Part shown: piece after piece, positions 45,525-59,043 of the stretch | Layout: the number at the start of each line of letters is the position of its first letter | Numbering within the stretch: the stretch's first letter is position 1 | Source: Atriophallophorus winterbourni | Taxonomy: Eukaryota; Platyhelminthes; Trematoda; Plagiorchiida; Microphallidae | Assembly (NCBI GenBank): GCA_013407085.1 | Contig: JACCGJ010002682.1 | Location: 1 to 64,000, forward strand | Length of the DNA stretch: 64,000 bases | Reading direction: 5' to 3' | Program-made: the position numbers and the translations under genes | The notes under the pieces: model-generated | Database searches by the model: none | Told to the model about the DNA's origin: nothing | The model's input: only the letters and a program-made list of their open reading frames with translations

Positions 45525-46475
45525 CGAAATATTCACCGTCTTGAATGACGTTACATGACGGTCTATAAGTCGGTTAACTTTTTTTCAATATTTCGAAACA
45601 GCCCATTATAAGGTGAAAATAATCATTCATCGATAATGCTTTAGTATTTTCTAAGAAATAAATCAAATACTATCTTTATTTAGATTTAAATTCAGCAATC
45701 TGAAATGAATTCACATTTTAATTGTCTTGGTTAAATAGTTGTGTGAAAAATCGAGAAAATAGCTATTTTTCTTTAGTATCTGATAAAGACTGATTAGGCC
45801 AAATAGAATCCAACAGTGGATTCTTCGCATATTTATTCATTCTGTTTTCCTAAACGTCTCTTTTTATTGGCAGCTTATAGGTGAAGTTAGAATATCTTCT
45901 GGTCAGTAAATGCCTGGAAGCTACTCTCGAAATACTTTTATAACGTATATCCACGGTCGGCAGCGGCCGCTTGTACCAACAACAAAAACTCTTAAATTTG
46001 TTTGTTATTACAAATATACAAAGTCATTTATTGAATTCGGTCATACATACCTCGGAAATCCACAATCAATGGTTAAAATTCCTTATGCAATGCTTGAATT
46101 ACTATACGTTAAATGCATAAGTTGAAGAAAAAATAAAAATAGGATAAGCTCAATAAAATTATTATAATAAAGAATTTGCTTGTGTTAGCGAAACTCAATT
46201 ATTATTTTTTTTTGCTGAAATGAAATTGATTGAAGAAAAGTTTCTCCTGAGGCATACAAAACTATTTTTACTCCCAGAACCATGAAAACATTCCAGAGTT
46301 CTGCATCTGATGGGTTGAAATATCTCAGCGCTCAACATTTCTTCAAAGATACATTCCTTTTCACCAGATTCTTATTGTTAATACCTGTTTGTAGGAGTCA
46401 AATTAGTTGAAGATAATGGGATAAGAATTTCATCTGGAATTTCGTGAATCTTATGTTTAGCCACTTAATAATATA
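45525..46475. other. AT-rich stretch with an unassigned frame
   Basis: The plus frame 45910-46125 (SYSRNTFITYIHGRQRPLVP and onward) is protein-like for about 30 residues but not recognised. The rest is AT-rich. Confidence 0.3.
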
Positions 46476-46479
46476 TTTC

Positions 46480-46790
46480 GAGAACTCCAGTTGTTTTCAT
46501 TGGAATTTTCAACCCGTTTGATTGCATTGTAGAAGGTATTTTTACTCTGTTCGTGTCTGTTTTACTTGGAACAGTTTACCTTCAACCGTTGCTCACGCCA
46601 CTAGCTTGCATGACTTTAAAACGAAATTAGACGAATTTTTTTGCATTATTCGTTTCCAGAACACTTATATACTGTTTAATCTATGTTCTTATATTGTTTA
46701 TACACTTAAATTTCAATTTTTACCATCCTATGGTTGTTGTTAAGCTTGTTGCTTTTTAGACCATTAAAAACCTTGAATCTAATGCGTATA
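46480..46790 (+). mobile_element. CR1-like LINE 3' terminus
   Basis: Reads RRYFYSVRVCFTWNSLPSTV, then AHATSLHDFKTKLDEFF. The 3' UTR has AAGCTTGTTGCTTTTTAGAC, CATTAAAA and CTTGAATC, the same 3' end type as 45130-45520 and 25240. Confidence 0.8.
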
Positions 46791-46939
46791 ATTCTCCAAG
46801 GTATACTTGTTTGCCGCTGTTAAATAGGGTTCTTTCAAAGAACCACGATGTTCAAATACTAAATCACAAAGTTATTCCTGGTCAAATACTCATGGCGCTT
46901 CTAAGCAACTAATATAATTTTTAGTGTTCAAATCCCTAT

Positions 46940-47050
46940 CACTTACCCATCACTACCGGTTTCCTGCTATTTGCCGTCGTCAGCTGGAGACAGTTAGATC
47001 AGGTTGAGTGAAACGTGTAACAGTGGTAAATTGGTAAACAAAGGAATTCA
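46940..47050 (-). ncRNA. Hammerhead ribozyme motif (GUA type) with half of its element
   Basis: Minus strand: CTGACGA 46983-46977, stem II CGGC/GCAG with one mismatch, GAAA, then CCGGTA and GTGATGGG. The flanking sequence (GATCAGGTTGAGTGAAACGT and onward to 47050) matches the interior of the 39672-39992 element. The other arm is absent. Stem I has a G-G mismatch at the core. Confidence 0.65.
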
Positions 47051-47059
47051 CATTTATGC

Positions 47060-49790
47060 CAAAAAACAACTTTAGCGTCAACTTTTAACGCAATACAATA
47101 TTATAATTAGTAATAGCTTCTGCATAGCAATGCAATCAACATTCTCATAAAGCATTGCATCAAACAGCAATAAATACAAAAGCTAGACTTCTGTCTTTAA
47201 ATTGTAATCTCTATTGATTAAATACAATGTTTTACGAAAGTTTGCTATTATGTGACAGAATCAATATATTAAAAGTGATCTGCAAAGCAATGTTTCACTA
47301 AAACATATTCTTAACGCTTAGGCTTAATCCGCTCGAGCGTATGGCAAGGTAATAATCCAAAAATTCAATTATCACTTTTTATTTCGATCATAGCTGATCT
47401 TCCAAAAAGGTTATTTTGTAGCAGATTACATTCACAGAACAGGTTTACCTAACGCATGATTTCAAGCGATTGTTACAAGTCAGCTAGTTCCAGCCCTGCA
47501 CTTCACAACAAGAATAGGAACTGACTTATAATAAGTACAATAATATTCAATATAGTGACCTTAATATTAATATATTATTGAGTGCAAGATTATCGGTCGG
47601 AATAATTATTCATAGTAACAGATTTTGAGAAATTAAGTGAGAATTATCTAATTTTTTTATAATTATGGCAGTGAATAAATTTTTTTCTAAAATATTTTCT
47701 TTTACTCTGGTTTGTTACGTTAAGTGTAGGTAAAATTTCAGAGGCATCAGGTTTAATCATTCATATCCTTGCTTATTTTTATAATAAAAATTTCAATCAT
47801 AAAAAAATTATCTTATAATATACGCCAATAAATATGAATCAATATGTAACACACTTAAAATTAAATAAATAAATACATTATAAAGGATATCGTAATGGTA
47901 TACTAATCAAATGTTTGCACCCGACAATTTGGATCCAGGTATTGATGACATCACATTCTCAACTCACATGATTTTACCCTTTTTCAAATACTGTGAAAAA
48001 TTCATGCACATACCAACTTTCACATATTTTCCATTCCTTCGTGAAACCTACTACCTGGGCTTACATCAGTCAGCAACGTGGCCCCGCTTAGAATGCACTT
48101 CCAACTGCTGATCAAACTAGTCGCACCCAATTCGAAAAGTTCAAGGACTGTACCTCGTGAATAGTTCGATTTTTTTTCTCTCACTAACAAGTAGTGTGCC
48201 TTCCTCGCGTTCCAACACACGCACTTGTTCACATTCTCCATTCAGCCGTCACATTCCCGCTGGGATAGGTGTTTCAACCTCCACACACACATCGCAGTCC
48301 AGAGATTCTTGAACGAATTCTTGTGAAGCTTGAAATATTCTCACTGCGTTCCTCTCCATCAATTTCTGACTAGGGCGTGTTTGCACAAGTAGCGACAGCA
48401 CCGTTGGATACCGAAGCAGTCATTGTGTACCACAAGAATGTGAAGCATGATAAAAGATCAAGTAATCAGAGCGGAGACTTGAGAAACAAACACGTTGCTT
48501 GTATCAGCTCACATAAAGCGTGCACGTTCGCTTACACACCGGTGCAAGCGTGTATGAACCTATGCACAATTAACTATGGTATTAAATGTATGTTGGTGTG
48601 TATGTGTGTGAGTGTGTGCACGTTACAGCACTCAATCACTTTCTGTTCACAAGCAAAAGATAGCACTACGTGGATCATCATAATTACAGGTTGGATCGAT
48701 AAACTGCCTTTCTTTCTGTAATGATTGAGAACACACGGATAGACGTTGAGCACAAGATGACGAAGCATGATTATACAGATAACACGTTATGCTTACCATG
48801 ACGAAAGTGAACAGACACACGAGAAATACACATTTGATTCAAATTCAGCAGCGGTTTTTATGGTTTTGCAAAAAAACATTTTGCGATTGCAGAATCAGTA
48901 GTGTTACATGTCTGAAAATATCTAAGTTATAAAACTGCTCCTGAAAAACATTAGCATAAATGCAACCTATAAGGGCATGACTTGTTATTTTTATTTGATA
49001 ACTAAAAATCTTTTGGAAACAAAATATAAATAATTTGACCTTTCTTTTCAAGCAAGTCACTACTGATCGGGATTATTCAGAAACTCACCTCTGGTTAGCT
49101 AGGAACCCTGTCTATTGCAAGATAAATAACAGCTAGATGAAGAACGAACTAAACACATTGATAGCTTGCGTCACTTACTATAAGTTTTGTTAACAAAGCT
49201 TTGTTCACTAATTAAATGAGATTATTGTTTGATATTTATGAGAGCAGAACTGATAAAATGATGCCATAATATAATGAATGATACAGATATACCAAAAACT
49301 CAATAATTGTGTCATTTTATGATTCTCAATATGCATAAATGGTAGATAATTCACTTTGAATAAACGGTTTAGTTGTATTTAAACTCTGTCACAATGTCAC
49401 TGATACTGTCATAATCATCAGAAATTGCCCCAGAATTAACACCAAATGATCACATTTAAAGGTGTGGTGGATTGTTAGCAAAGCAGTATCATAAGATTAT
49501 CTAAAATATCAAGCACACGATAATTTGGGTGCTGTCATGAGAATGCACGAGTTAAACATGTAAAATGTTGTAATATCGTGGTAGTTTCATTGATTTCAAC
49601 GTTATGTTGCTTGCGTAGTTTTTGGTAATAAGAATAATAAAGGAAAATATTCATGTTTTATGCAATTAATGAATTCAGATTCTCGTGTCAAACTATGGAA
49701 CGGTTTTGTCAATTAATAAGAATTACCCATTTATATAAGTTAGTAATCCGTTAGAGAGATTATAATGGATACATAGTTGCAATTCCGAAT
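47060..49790. other. Non-coding stretch with a TG microsatellite
   Basis: A TG-rich microsatellite lies at about 48592-48622. The region 47990-48330 is GC-richer than its surroundings and could be an upstream exon or promoter of TEAD, but no frame is convincing. The rest is AT-rich. Confidence 0.4.
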
Positions 49791-49794
49791 TATT

Positions 49795-52700
49795 CATAAC
49801 AAACTTTATTCAGAACCCAGAATGTTTCATGGTAGCAAAAGAAGTAAACTTAACAATAACAATACGATTACGAGGTATATTGAGTAAAAGTAAAAAATCT
49901 TCCAAAGATCAATAGCGACAGTCAGCATATACTCATCGAGTTTATAAGCGAAAACCTCAACAAATTCCGAACGTATGGTTTCTTCAAGGCTTCTTCTTCC
50001 AAGTGAAACAAATTCTGACTGAGAAAATATTACGACGAATATCCCATCGAGAATGCGGAATGCTTAAAGCCTTTGAATGTTTCCGTGTTCGTGTAAGGCC
50101 ATTTGGCTTTAGCAAGTGTTAAGGGGATTATTTTCTGTATGTACTGATTCTGAATAATAACAAAAGGTCACTTCGTATCCGTCGTTGGGTAAAATCGTGT
50201 AGTTTTAACATTCTCTCTTCGAAAGGCAAATTTCTTCAACGAAACACCAAATTTGTCGCACGATAATAAATCCTGTCGAGTAGTTCGATATCCTTCCTCA
50301 GCTATGATGCCCAGGCTTGGATGGAATATTCATAACAGGGCGTACATACGTATTAATTAACAGGGGTTAGGCTTCAAGCGTTAAAATCCTGAATATCCGT
50401 TTTCGAAGACTCAAGATTCAGCAAGATTTATTCTACACTGTTCGTCAATGACGTCCAGGTTTTTGGTTAAACGACACCCAGATACCGAGATCTTTTTCTG
50501 TGGTGGTCCAGATAAGAAATTGCGTGCCAAGCTGATACGTGTGGTGCAGAGATTTTCCAAGCCGCAGAATTTTACATTTTGCATGGTTATATGGTAACCC
50601 ATTTGTCTGGGACGAACGAAATAACGTGCACAGATCCCGTTGTAATGCTATACATTCAGTAACAGACCTGACAGGTTTCCTTTTTTTAATATCATTGGCA
50701 AAATTTATCAAGTAACATCTAATTTCCTCAACTATGTCGTTCATTTACACCAAGAACAGAAGAGGTCCAAGGACCGAGCCTTGCGGAACTCCACCTGTAA
50801 GATCTATTTTTCTAGACAGGGTACTGCCAACGCGATTTTGGAAGTGACTATCAGTCTGGTAGTCCTTTATTCAATTCAACAGCATTCCCGTTATTTCATA
50901 AGCTTCGAGTTTTAATATTAGAATGTCATGGTTGTCTCTATCCAAAGCTTTGGAAATATCGATGTAGCGAGCATGTAAACCCTCACCTTCGTCTAGTGCC
51001 TTGGTCCAATCCTCGAACGTTGTAAGAAGGTTATATAAACAGCAACGATTTCTTCGAAAACTGTTTTGTGCTGCAGTCAAAATATTTTGGTTTTCAAAAT
51101 GAGCTCTTATGCGCGCAGTCACAATGCTTTCTATTAATTCATAGATCACCGGAAGTAGCGTTATCGGTCTATATTTTGCTGTGTCTGTTATAAATATAAG
51201 TTATTATCCCTGTTTTCCAATGCGGTGGTATTTTCTTTCATGTAGGCTGAGCTTCGATAAGCGCGTGAGAGGAGCAGTCAAAGCAATTCGACAAGTGAGA
51301 AGTATGGCGGGGGTAATTTTATCTGCGCCAGGGGAATTCTTTTCGTTTAGTTGACAAAGTTCCAGCCCAACCATTTATTAATTGACAGGCATTTCACTTA
51401 ATAATTTCAGACGCGACGAAATTGGTAAAACTTGATATGGGATAATACGTTTAGTATCGAGGATAATTGTGTAACACTTTGTTAAATCATCGGCGGTATC
51501 TTGGGCAGAGTGAGTCAATCCATTAGGTGTTCGTACAGAGAATACGTCTGGTTTGATTATTGATAACTCATTTACTATATTGTAGAGAAGCTTTGGATTC
51601 CTTTCCATTCTCTTAAGCAAGTTCCGTTGGAACTGCATGCGATCTACTCTTACAAGAGTCGTTACGTTATTTCGTAACATACTGCATCGCTTCCAAGTTG
51701 CTTCCGTACCAAAATTCTCATGATTTACCCAAGACTATTACTTTATAGCTAACTATTTCTTATCTCTACACCGGATAACAAACTTGTAGTTGTGGTTGCA
51801 TTTGTGCGGTATTAAACTCGGGTTTTTGTGAAGCTTCGAATTCCAATTATTTGGAAATGTATTGTATTGTATTGAGCCAGAATCCATACTATCGTGCACC
51901 TGGAGTCTGCTATTTGTGGATTGAAATTGTAATTTCCGTAAGAAATTTGTCTTTTCGATTATTCGTTCAGCATTACGTAAATAATTAAAGACAAGCAACC
52001 ATATGGTAGCTCTTTCTCAGTGGTTCCAGGTATTGTATGTTCTCTACCGCGTTGATTCAGGCGTTAAGGCAAGGTCAAGGGTTGAATGTTAGACAAGACC
52101 CCGTCTGCGAGTCGGCTGGTCAACATGGTTGTGCAGTAAAGCAATTTCGATAAGATCCTTGAAATTATGTTCAAACGAATGCATGGAGCGTTCACTTCTT
52201 GAAAACAGATGCGGGAGATTGAATTCGCTCATGATCAACAATTTTGGTAGTTTGGCAGCTTGTGATGCATTTAAAGGATTCGATTATTTTATTACTGGGA
52301 GAGCTTTCGGATGATGGCGATTGTACATTCATTTCCATTGACTAGGCATACTGAACGCCACATCGTAGCAGGGAGGCTGATGTCAGGATGATAGACTTCG
52401 TTACAGTGCTTTGTAGTTGGAAGGTCTATGTATTCTAAATGTGTTCACAACAATTGAATCACGAGATCTAATGGGATCTGTAATGTATAACTATTGCTTC
52501 AAATCATATTGCTTTGATTTCGATGCTGATATTGCATCTGCATTGTCAGGGACACCAAGGAATATTAAACTACGTGAAGTAGAGTTGTCTCGACAACTGT
52601 ACTGACCTTAACTTTCCCACCAGTGTAGGTCGTCTAGGACTCAATAGGTCAAATTACGACAAGAACTGAGTAGAGACGCTTTGAGGATGACTTCTTCCAT

Positions 52701-54011
52701 GTCCGATTTAGTTCGCAATGTCACCCGTAATAGGCGTGGCTGGTCTACTTGCGGGCAGCTTTTATGCCGAGTTAAGCGCTTCATTAACGTAGGTACTAAA
52801 GTTTGAAGCCCACGTGTGTACAGATCTTAGTCCATTACTTGAGCTCATGTGCATTTCTTGCTGAAAAATGTGTGTCTGTTGACTCCGTTACATTTGTGCA
52901 GATTACACTGCGAGCGATATCGCTCTTAGTTGAATGAGTGTCAATGTTGCCTTTTTCAGGTTGCTCAGATCTGGCAACTAGACGGTGAGGTGTCCTGGCT
53001 GACGTTTTTACCGTTTTATCAGATGAGCACCAAGGTAAGCAGGTTTCACTAGATCCATGTTTATTACGCCCGGATGAGCAGTCACCACACTCAGTTAAAG
53101 GATCAGTTTTTGGCGTTTGTTTCTCATCCGTTTGTGCCACATGGGAAAAATTTGTGGGTGTATCGCTATGCAGTTCAATTCGACATGCACTACATACGTC
53201 GGGGAAATCAACGTTGTTAATATACGATACCACTTCCTGCCGCTTTTAAAATAAAAATTGATTTATATAACCGTGGTAAATACCAGTGATCTAAATGCGA
53301 TTTATGAAATTTGATGCTTGCCATTTTACATGACCCTAGGTGCACACATTAAAAATCTATCGATTTGCTGACACGTATTTCTTGTTGCAACCAACTGGTT
53401 TCATGGTCAAATTGAGCAACGGTCATAACATGTGAAGTTCACACGAAAAAAATATAGATCTTTATGTGGTGAACTGGTAATATCGATCATTTTTAGATGA
53501 AAAATAAAAAAAATCGCAATATGCAGGTGAACGACATGACCGTATGAAAATAAAAATTGAGTTCATGGTTTAGTCATTTCTTTTTTTATAGTTTATTAAC
53601 TAGTATATTAACGGAATAAATTTTACTTTGAACACGACATATTTCTTATTATGAACAATGATTCCGTACTAGACTTTTCAAAGAGCTAATTATGTAAACC
53701 ATTTTCTATTAGAACTGAAAATTGTCTGACGCATAGCAGCATATTGATTTTTTGCAAATCATTGGAGGATTCATTGCATTGAAGACCAAGATGCCCCTTT
53801 CTATAAAAGAGCTATTCCACGAAAACGCTTTTAATAAAAAAATGATCTAATATTCACTAAAAGATAAATATACCTGGGAGACATTCAAAATAATTAATTG
53901 ATTTTCTTGTCGAATTAAGCAGAAAAATAACATATAATCAATTGATGTGATCTGTTATAACTCAGACTAACTCTTTATAAGTATCACCTGCTTTTCTTTC
54001 TTTACATTTCT
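49795..54011 (-). mobile_element. LINE-B copy B, near full-length, degenerate
   Basis: The inverted partner of 20695-25300. The leader is 54011-53240. The ORF1 frame 53233-52835 carries CSACRIELH and CGDCSSGRNKH, both Cys-rich. The endonuclease remnant contains DISLPATMWRSVCLVNGNEC near 52350. The RT has RMERNPKLLYNIVNEL, VRTPNGLTHSAQD, an ENQNILTAAQNSFRR block, HARYIDISKALDRDNHD and a GGVPQGSVLGP-equivalent near 50790. The 3' UTR runs to about 49795. The 5' end abuts a LINE-A fragment. Confidence 0.85.
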
Positions 54012-54342
54012 GCAACTGCAAAAGAGATATGAACGCTTTCGACATTCACATCACGAGCTAGGAGGAACTTTCTCTTGACTGCTCCATTTGGAAACACTGT
54101 GTAATGTATCATCTGTAAGCTGAGTGAGATCGTATACTGCTTATAATAGATCACGCCATAAGGTTGCATATCCTCCGATGATCCGAATTTTGCCTATCAC
54201 TCAGAGCGCTGCAAGATCGATTGTCCCTCACGGGACGGTCTGCTCAGTTAAACAAATCCTTGCGGAGCATGAAACTATCATGCGCTTGTGATGTACATTC
54301 TTGTCGACATCGATTAAGGGAGCCAACAACAATTTATTGAAC
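54012..54342 (+). mobile_element. LINE-A 3' end
   Basis: Starts GCAAAAGAGATATGAACGC (the KRDMKAL codons of the family). It continues through a degraded C-terminus and ends TGTCGACATCGATTAAGGGA, then CCAACAACAATTT. It begins exactly where LINE-B copy B ends. Confidence 0.8.
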
Positions 54343-54344
54343 TG

Positions 54345-57235
54345 TTTCGCATCCAAACATAATCAAAACATCTTCTAGACAACTAGTGAAAAGAATGTCG
54401 ATGTTGAATAGGTTAACTATTTTTGGTTCTCCAGAAATGTTAATCGTATTTCAAAGTACGATCAACTTTAAATGAAAATTGATTCTAAATTCTTTCTTTC
54501 CAAAATACAAATTTTATGAATTGAACGTGTTGACTAATTCTGTCTACAATTTTTGTTCGTTTCGATTTTACATTCAGTGTGCACATATTGTGTTCTGGTT
54601 TCATATATAAATCATTGTGTGGATATTATTTATCACAATATGACCTCAAATCTCTTTAAAATTTCTTTTAACAAATTCCTAGCGTTTGTTTCCGAAGATT
54701 GGAATGTATACTTGACCGACCCACAAACAAAATTTAATCCTTCCTGGTTTTGTCGCGCCAATACTACCGATCGATGAGTTAGTGTGCACCCTCGCGATCG
54801 ATAATTGTTTCGGATGACCTACATTTATTCTATTCTATCCATTTTGGTGTAACTGATGCCATCTATAAGAAATAAGATGAAGAGGTGAACATTAACTGGT
54901 AACATCAGCAGTACAATTTAGTTCAGAGTAATCACTGGGTTACTGTTATTATAGACTTATTTGAAATATATTGATACTCAATTTTAATCAATAGGCCTTC
55001 AGCTCCGTTCTAAAAACTCTGCATTACATTCTTTGCGATCCAAGCATTATCGTTATTCATTTATTTATTTATTCATTTTCCAAAATGACTCTTATTTCTC
55101 TAATAATTCTAGGCCCAAAAGAAAATGTGAATTCTTTAATTTTGACATATTTTCAATTCATTTGCTTGGTCTAATTGCATAATCCGCAGCAAATCACTCT
55201 CGATTTCAAATTGAAATAACAGAAACCCGACTGAGAACGAAAACATGTTAAAGGGAATGTTGTACTTCGTGTTTCAAAGTTGATATCTTGAATATAATAG
55301 AAATTATGACAAGCTTGACAGTTGGCTGGTTGTTTTAAAACCCAACTAAAAGGTCACCAGTCTTTCCCATAATGCTCACCATTCATAATGTCAAGGAAGT
55401 AGACAAGTAAATTTGGTTCTTAACGAATAATACGCTAGTTTAGCAGTCACATCTATGTACTCAATATAAAATAAAGCACTTCATTAAAATAAAACAAATC
55501 TATGTTTAATGATGTTGGATTTCTCAAGTTTCTTCATTGTATTTTGTCGTAAACAAAGTAGAATAGATCCATACATAATCTGCTTGTATGCACCGTTTAT
55601 TTACACAAAACATCGGAATTTTCCATCGAAAATTTGATAAGCCGCTGCCGGGTTCAAAAATGCAGCAATGAAAACTTACATTCCATACAAAATTTGAACC
55701 ATTTGAATCCAAATTAATTTATTCTTACATTGTGAGATCTCTAGTTAGAAATCAAGTGCACGATAGACTGTACTCCAGAAATGACTCGTTTATTGAATTA
55801 ATTGATTTTAAATCAATCTAGCAATTCAGACGGCATAATCAAAATAATCAGCGTCCTATATGAAGCATTCTCAAAGGGACTGGCATCGTTTGGTTAAAAC
55901 TATCATCTTTGCTCAAAACCAAAATTTGTATTACTGATTGGTGAGCTAGTAGTCAACGGTTTGGTTTGCTATACGTGATGGTAATTAGCGAAAAGTTCTT
56001 TTTTCAACGTTCAGTACATTTTACTAACAAGTGTCTTTATGTTTACACTTTAGGGTCTTTGATCATTACCGTAATAAATATTCATTTAAGATAATATATA
56101 TCTATTACGTCATCTGTTCATGCAAAATAGCAAAATACACTGTGTAAATTTCAGATTTCCGCCTAAATTGCGTGATTGTATGGAGTATGAAACGAAGAAG
56201 AGGCTCATTGAAGTTTCTCTTCAGCAGTAACGTCGCATAATATCACTGAATGATATCTATGAAACGACAAACGGACCTTCACTCTATAATCTAGCTTATG
56301 TTTTGGTAATATTGCGCTTTACATGTGCCGCAATTATGACACATGAAAGTTTGCAAAATTAAAATAAATGTTCTGAAAATCAATCCTACAATTCGCTAAG
56401 TTATTACACTCAACATTTTAATTTGTAGAGATGAAAGAGATGACACTGGCTGCATGTAAACCATTCCGGTTGATCGAGTGTTACATATCGCTGTATACAC
56501 TGCATAAGATCTATTGCCTAACAAATTTTAATTTGTATGCATTGATCTGCAGAGATACATTTCTTGCAGTTAAGAACTATATGGTTCCATTTTTCTCATT
56601 CTTTTAACATGATTGTTTTCATAGATTTAATAACTAATCTTTAGTTATAATCCTTTATATTTGTTGGAAATGATTTAATGTTTAATTGAAAAGTTAATCC
56701 TTTTAATGCGTAAATAAATCACTGTGAGTTAAAATACAATAATAATCCTGAGTTGGAAACGTTGTTATAAAAGCAGATAGATGTTGAGCATCATGCGATG
56801 AGTTCATAGAAATTATTAGCAATACTATTCAAGAGGTCATAGTTATTGTGATTAAGAATTTTAACATTAAATTTTAAGATACAGATTTAATGGATGATTG
56901 TCATAACTATTTCGCTGATCATACCATTTGTATCACAAACAACAATTACCATTATTTGAATTTTAGACTGAGGTCCTTTTCGTGGAAGATGTGGATTTTC
57001 GATGTAATTTCATATAGAGATCAATTTTACGAAATCGAAAAGTTAGTATTTTTGTCGAACTTATCGTTTGAGAAAAATATTGTATCAGGAAAGATTTTGA
57101 CGAAAGCTAATCCCAACCGTTACACGAATTCATCGAATTATTAATACAATTTGTTCCTTTTGTTAGATAATATAGACAAATTTTCAATTTTTCCCTGTTT
57201 ATCGATCCTTACGCTGGTTTGTAACTGACAGTTCT
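54345..57235. other. Long AT-rich non-coding stretch
   Basis: Short frames (54553-54777, 56890-57144, 55524-55712) have AT-driven composition and no motifs. TATTTATTTATT-type simple sequence lies at about 55058-55075. I see no gene. Confidence 0.45.
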
Positions 57236-57250
57236 TTGGACTTTTGTTAG

Positions 57251-57346
57251 TAGCAAATGGTTTTGGGCACGTCGCCTAGTGCCCCAAACAATCGATACGG
57301 TTTATGTGCCGACGATGAACGGTGCGTCTGATGATTCGGGATTTGG
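57251..57346 (+). CDS. Candidate internal exon, unidentified gene
   Basis: Bounded by CTTTTGTTAG and GTAAGC. The open frame reads SKWFWARRLVPQTIDTVYVP, then TMNGASDDSGFG. The GC content is clearly above the flanks, which are among the most AT-rich in the window. CpG-bearing sequence continues to about 57440. It could be an exon or the 5' end of a gene. Not recognised. Confidence 0.35.
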
Positions 57347-57349
57347 GTA

Positions 57350-58260
57350 AGCGAGCGTGCACGCAATCGACAATGCAATTGTAGTGCGCGAAGCCGTTTG
57401 TAAGTCCAGTTTCGTAAGGCTAATTCGAATCCACTTCATCGTATTAATCAACCGAGAGTGGGTGTCGAATCTGATGCAGAAATACCAAATTTAGATGAAT
57501 TTTGCTTTATCGCCTGGGTTCATTGAACTGATTTGCTGATCGAAGAATAACGGTAACCAGAATGAATAAAATGGAAATGTATTCGTTAGTCTTGGTCAGA
57601 AACTTCTGATGTATCAAGCAGTGAATTAGATTAACGGTAATATCGTGTTGGGTTTATGATGAAGAAGGACCTAGCGATTTTATCAATATTGAACAAATGT
57701 TTCGATGAACTGCAGATATGTTTCAAACGATGCCGAAGGGTGTTAATAGTAAGCAGTAGTCTTGTTTCTTTCAAGAAAAAATAAATTCGTATTAGGGAGA
57801 GGGAATTGCGATGGATAAAACTTTGGTAATTCACATCCTAATTCTTGCAGTTTGCAACTTTAACAAGAATTTTAGTTGATTGTTTACATTAAATTTAAAT
57901 ACCAATCATAACTTTTCCTTTAAGTAATTTTCGTTTTAGATATGTTCAGTTATTTCTTTGGATCTGTTGGCAGCAACCATTTTACAGAGTGCAAAACTTT
58001 AAATGATTGATTAATTGGTAAATGACTTCCAAAATTGATTTTATAACGAACATTTTTAGGGAAATATAAATGAAACTAAACGGGTGAACATTATTTAATA
58101 ATGTATAATATAATTCGCTCAACGTTTGCTAACATAATTGCAGTTTATGTGGTCGAATTATATATTTCTCACAATAAATTTGACTGGAAAACTTTTGTGA
58201 ATTAGAAATTTAACTTTTTTTGTCTCTATGATATATAAAATATTTCGGGCCCGTAATAAA
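57350..58260. other. Non-coding stretch
   Basis: GC-richer for about 90 bases after the candidate exon, then AT-rich. No feature is supported. Confidence 0.4.
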
Positions 58261-58264
58261 TAAA

Positions 58265-58805
58265 TTGTTGTTGGACTACTTCCGTCGATGTCGACCATGG
58301 ATGTACTCCACAAGTGCATGATGATTTCATGCTCCACAGCTTTTAGAATGACTTAAGATTACAATTCAGTAGTGACTATCTCTCCCGTAGCTCTCACAGA
58401 AATAGACAATACTCAGTCAATCGGCGTCACTTGTACGGCGGCGGAGTAATTCGCGTTCAGCAACTAAGAGTTGTATCTGCTCTTCCCTAGCTTGCAGACA
58501 ACGCTTTATACAATGCCTTCAAAGTAGGCGGTAAACAGCAAGTTCTTCCAAACTCGTAGGATCAATACCAAGAGCTTTCGTGTCTCTTTTGCAAACATCT
58601 TTGTACCGCAAGTTTGGGCCTCTCAAAGGTCGAACTCTTGATTTAAAATAGCCATAGATTAGATCTTTTTTGAAGATCATTTTTTTTATTTTGTACAGAT
58701 GACCAAGTCAGCGTTGAAGGCACTGTCTTTGTAGTGTGAGCATTACTGTATGATATGATCAAGATACGGCGGATGCTCCGTAAATGGAAAGCATTCAACT
58801 TCCGT
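58265..58805 (-). mobile_element. LINE-A 3' part with internal deletion
   Basis: The minus strand starts near 58800 with an ERKLNAFHLRSIRRILI-like block (compare ERKLDAFYLRSIRRILN at 62537). It skips about 130 bases, resumes at KDLIYGYFKSRV-like sequence, then [18 protein letters not shown]. It ends GGTCGACATCGACGGAAGTA, then CCAACAACAATTTATTTATT. Confidence 0.8.
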
Positions 58806-59043
58806 TTGTGCCTTGCTATACTAATAAATAAATATTGGTTATATTTTAAATATTGGAAAATTTATTCATGCCATTTTCAATAGCCACCTCACTTTCCCTT
58901 TTACCTCTCAGCCCATATTCGGAAATCTTGTTAAATAATTGAAATCAAGCTATCAATCAAACTCGTTTTAAATCAGTAAAAAAGATCACAAATTTGCTTA
59001 ATTCGAATCGAAATTTCTCAATTATGTTTAGGCATTCCCTTTT

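Noticed and set aside
47990..48330. Upstream TEAD coding exon
   Set aside because: GC-richer, but no splice-bounded frame matches any TEAD N-terminus and the exon-1 ATG has an in-frame stop before it.
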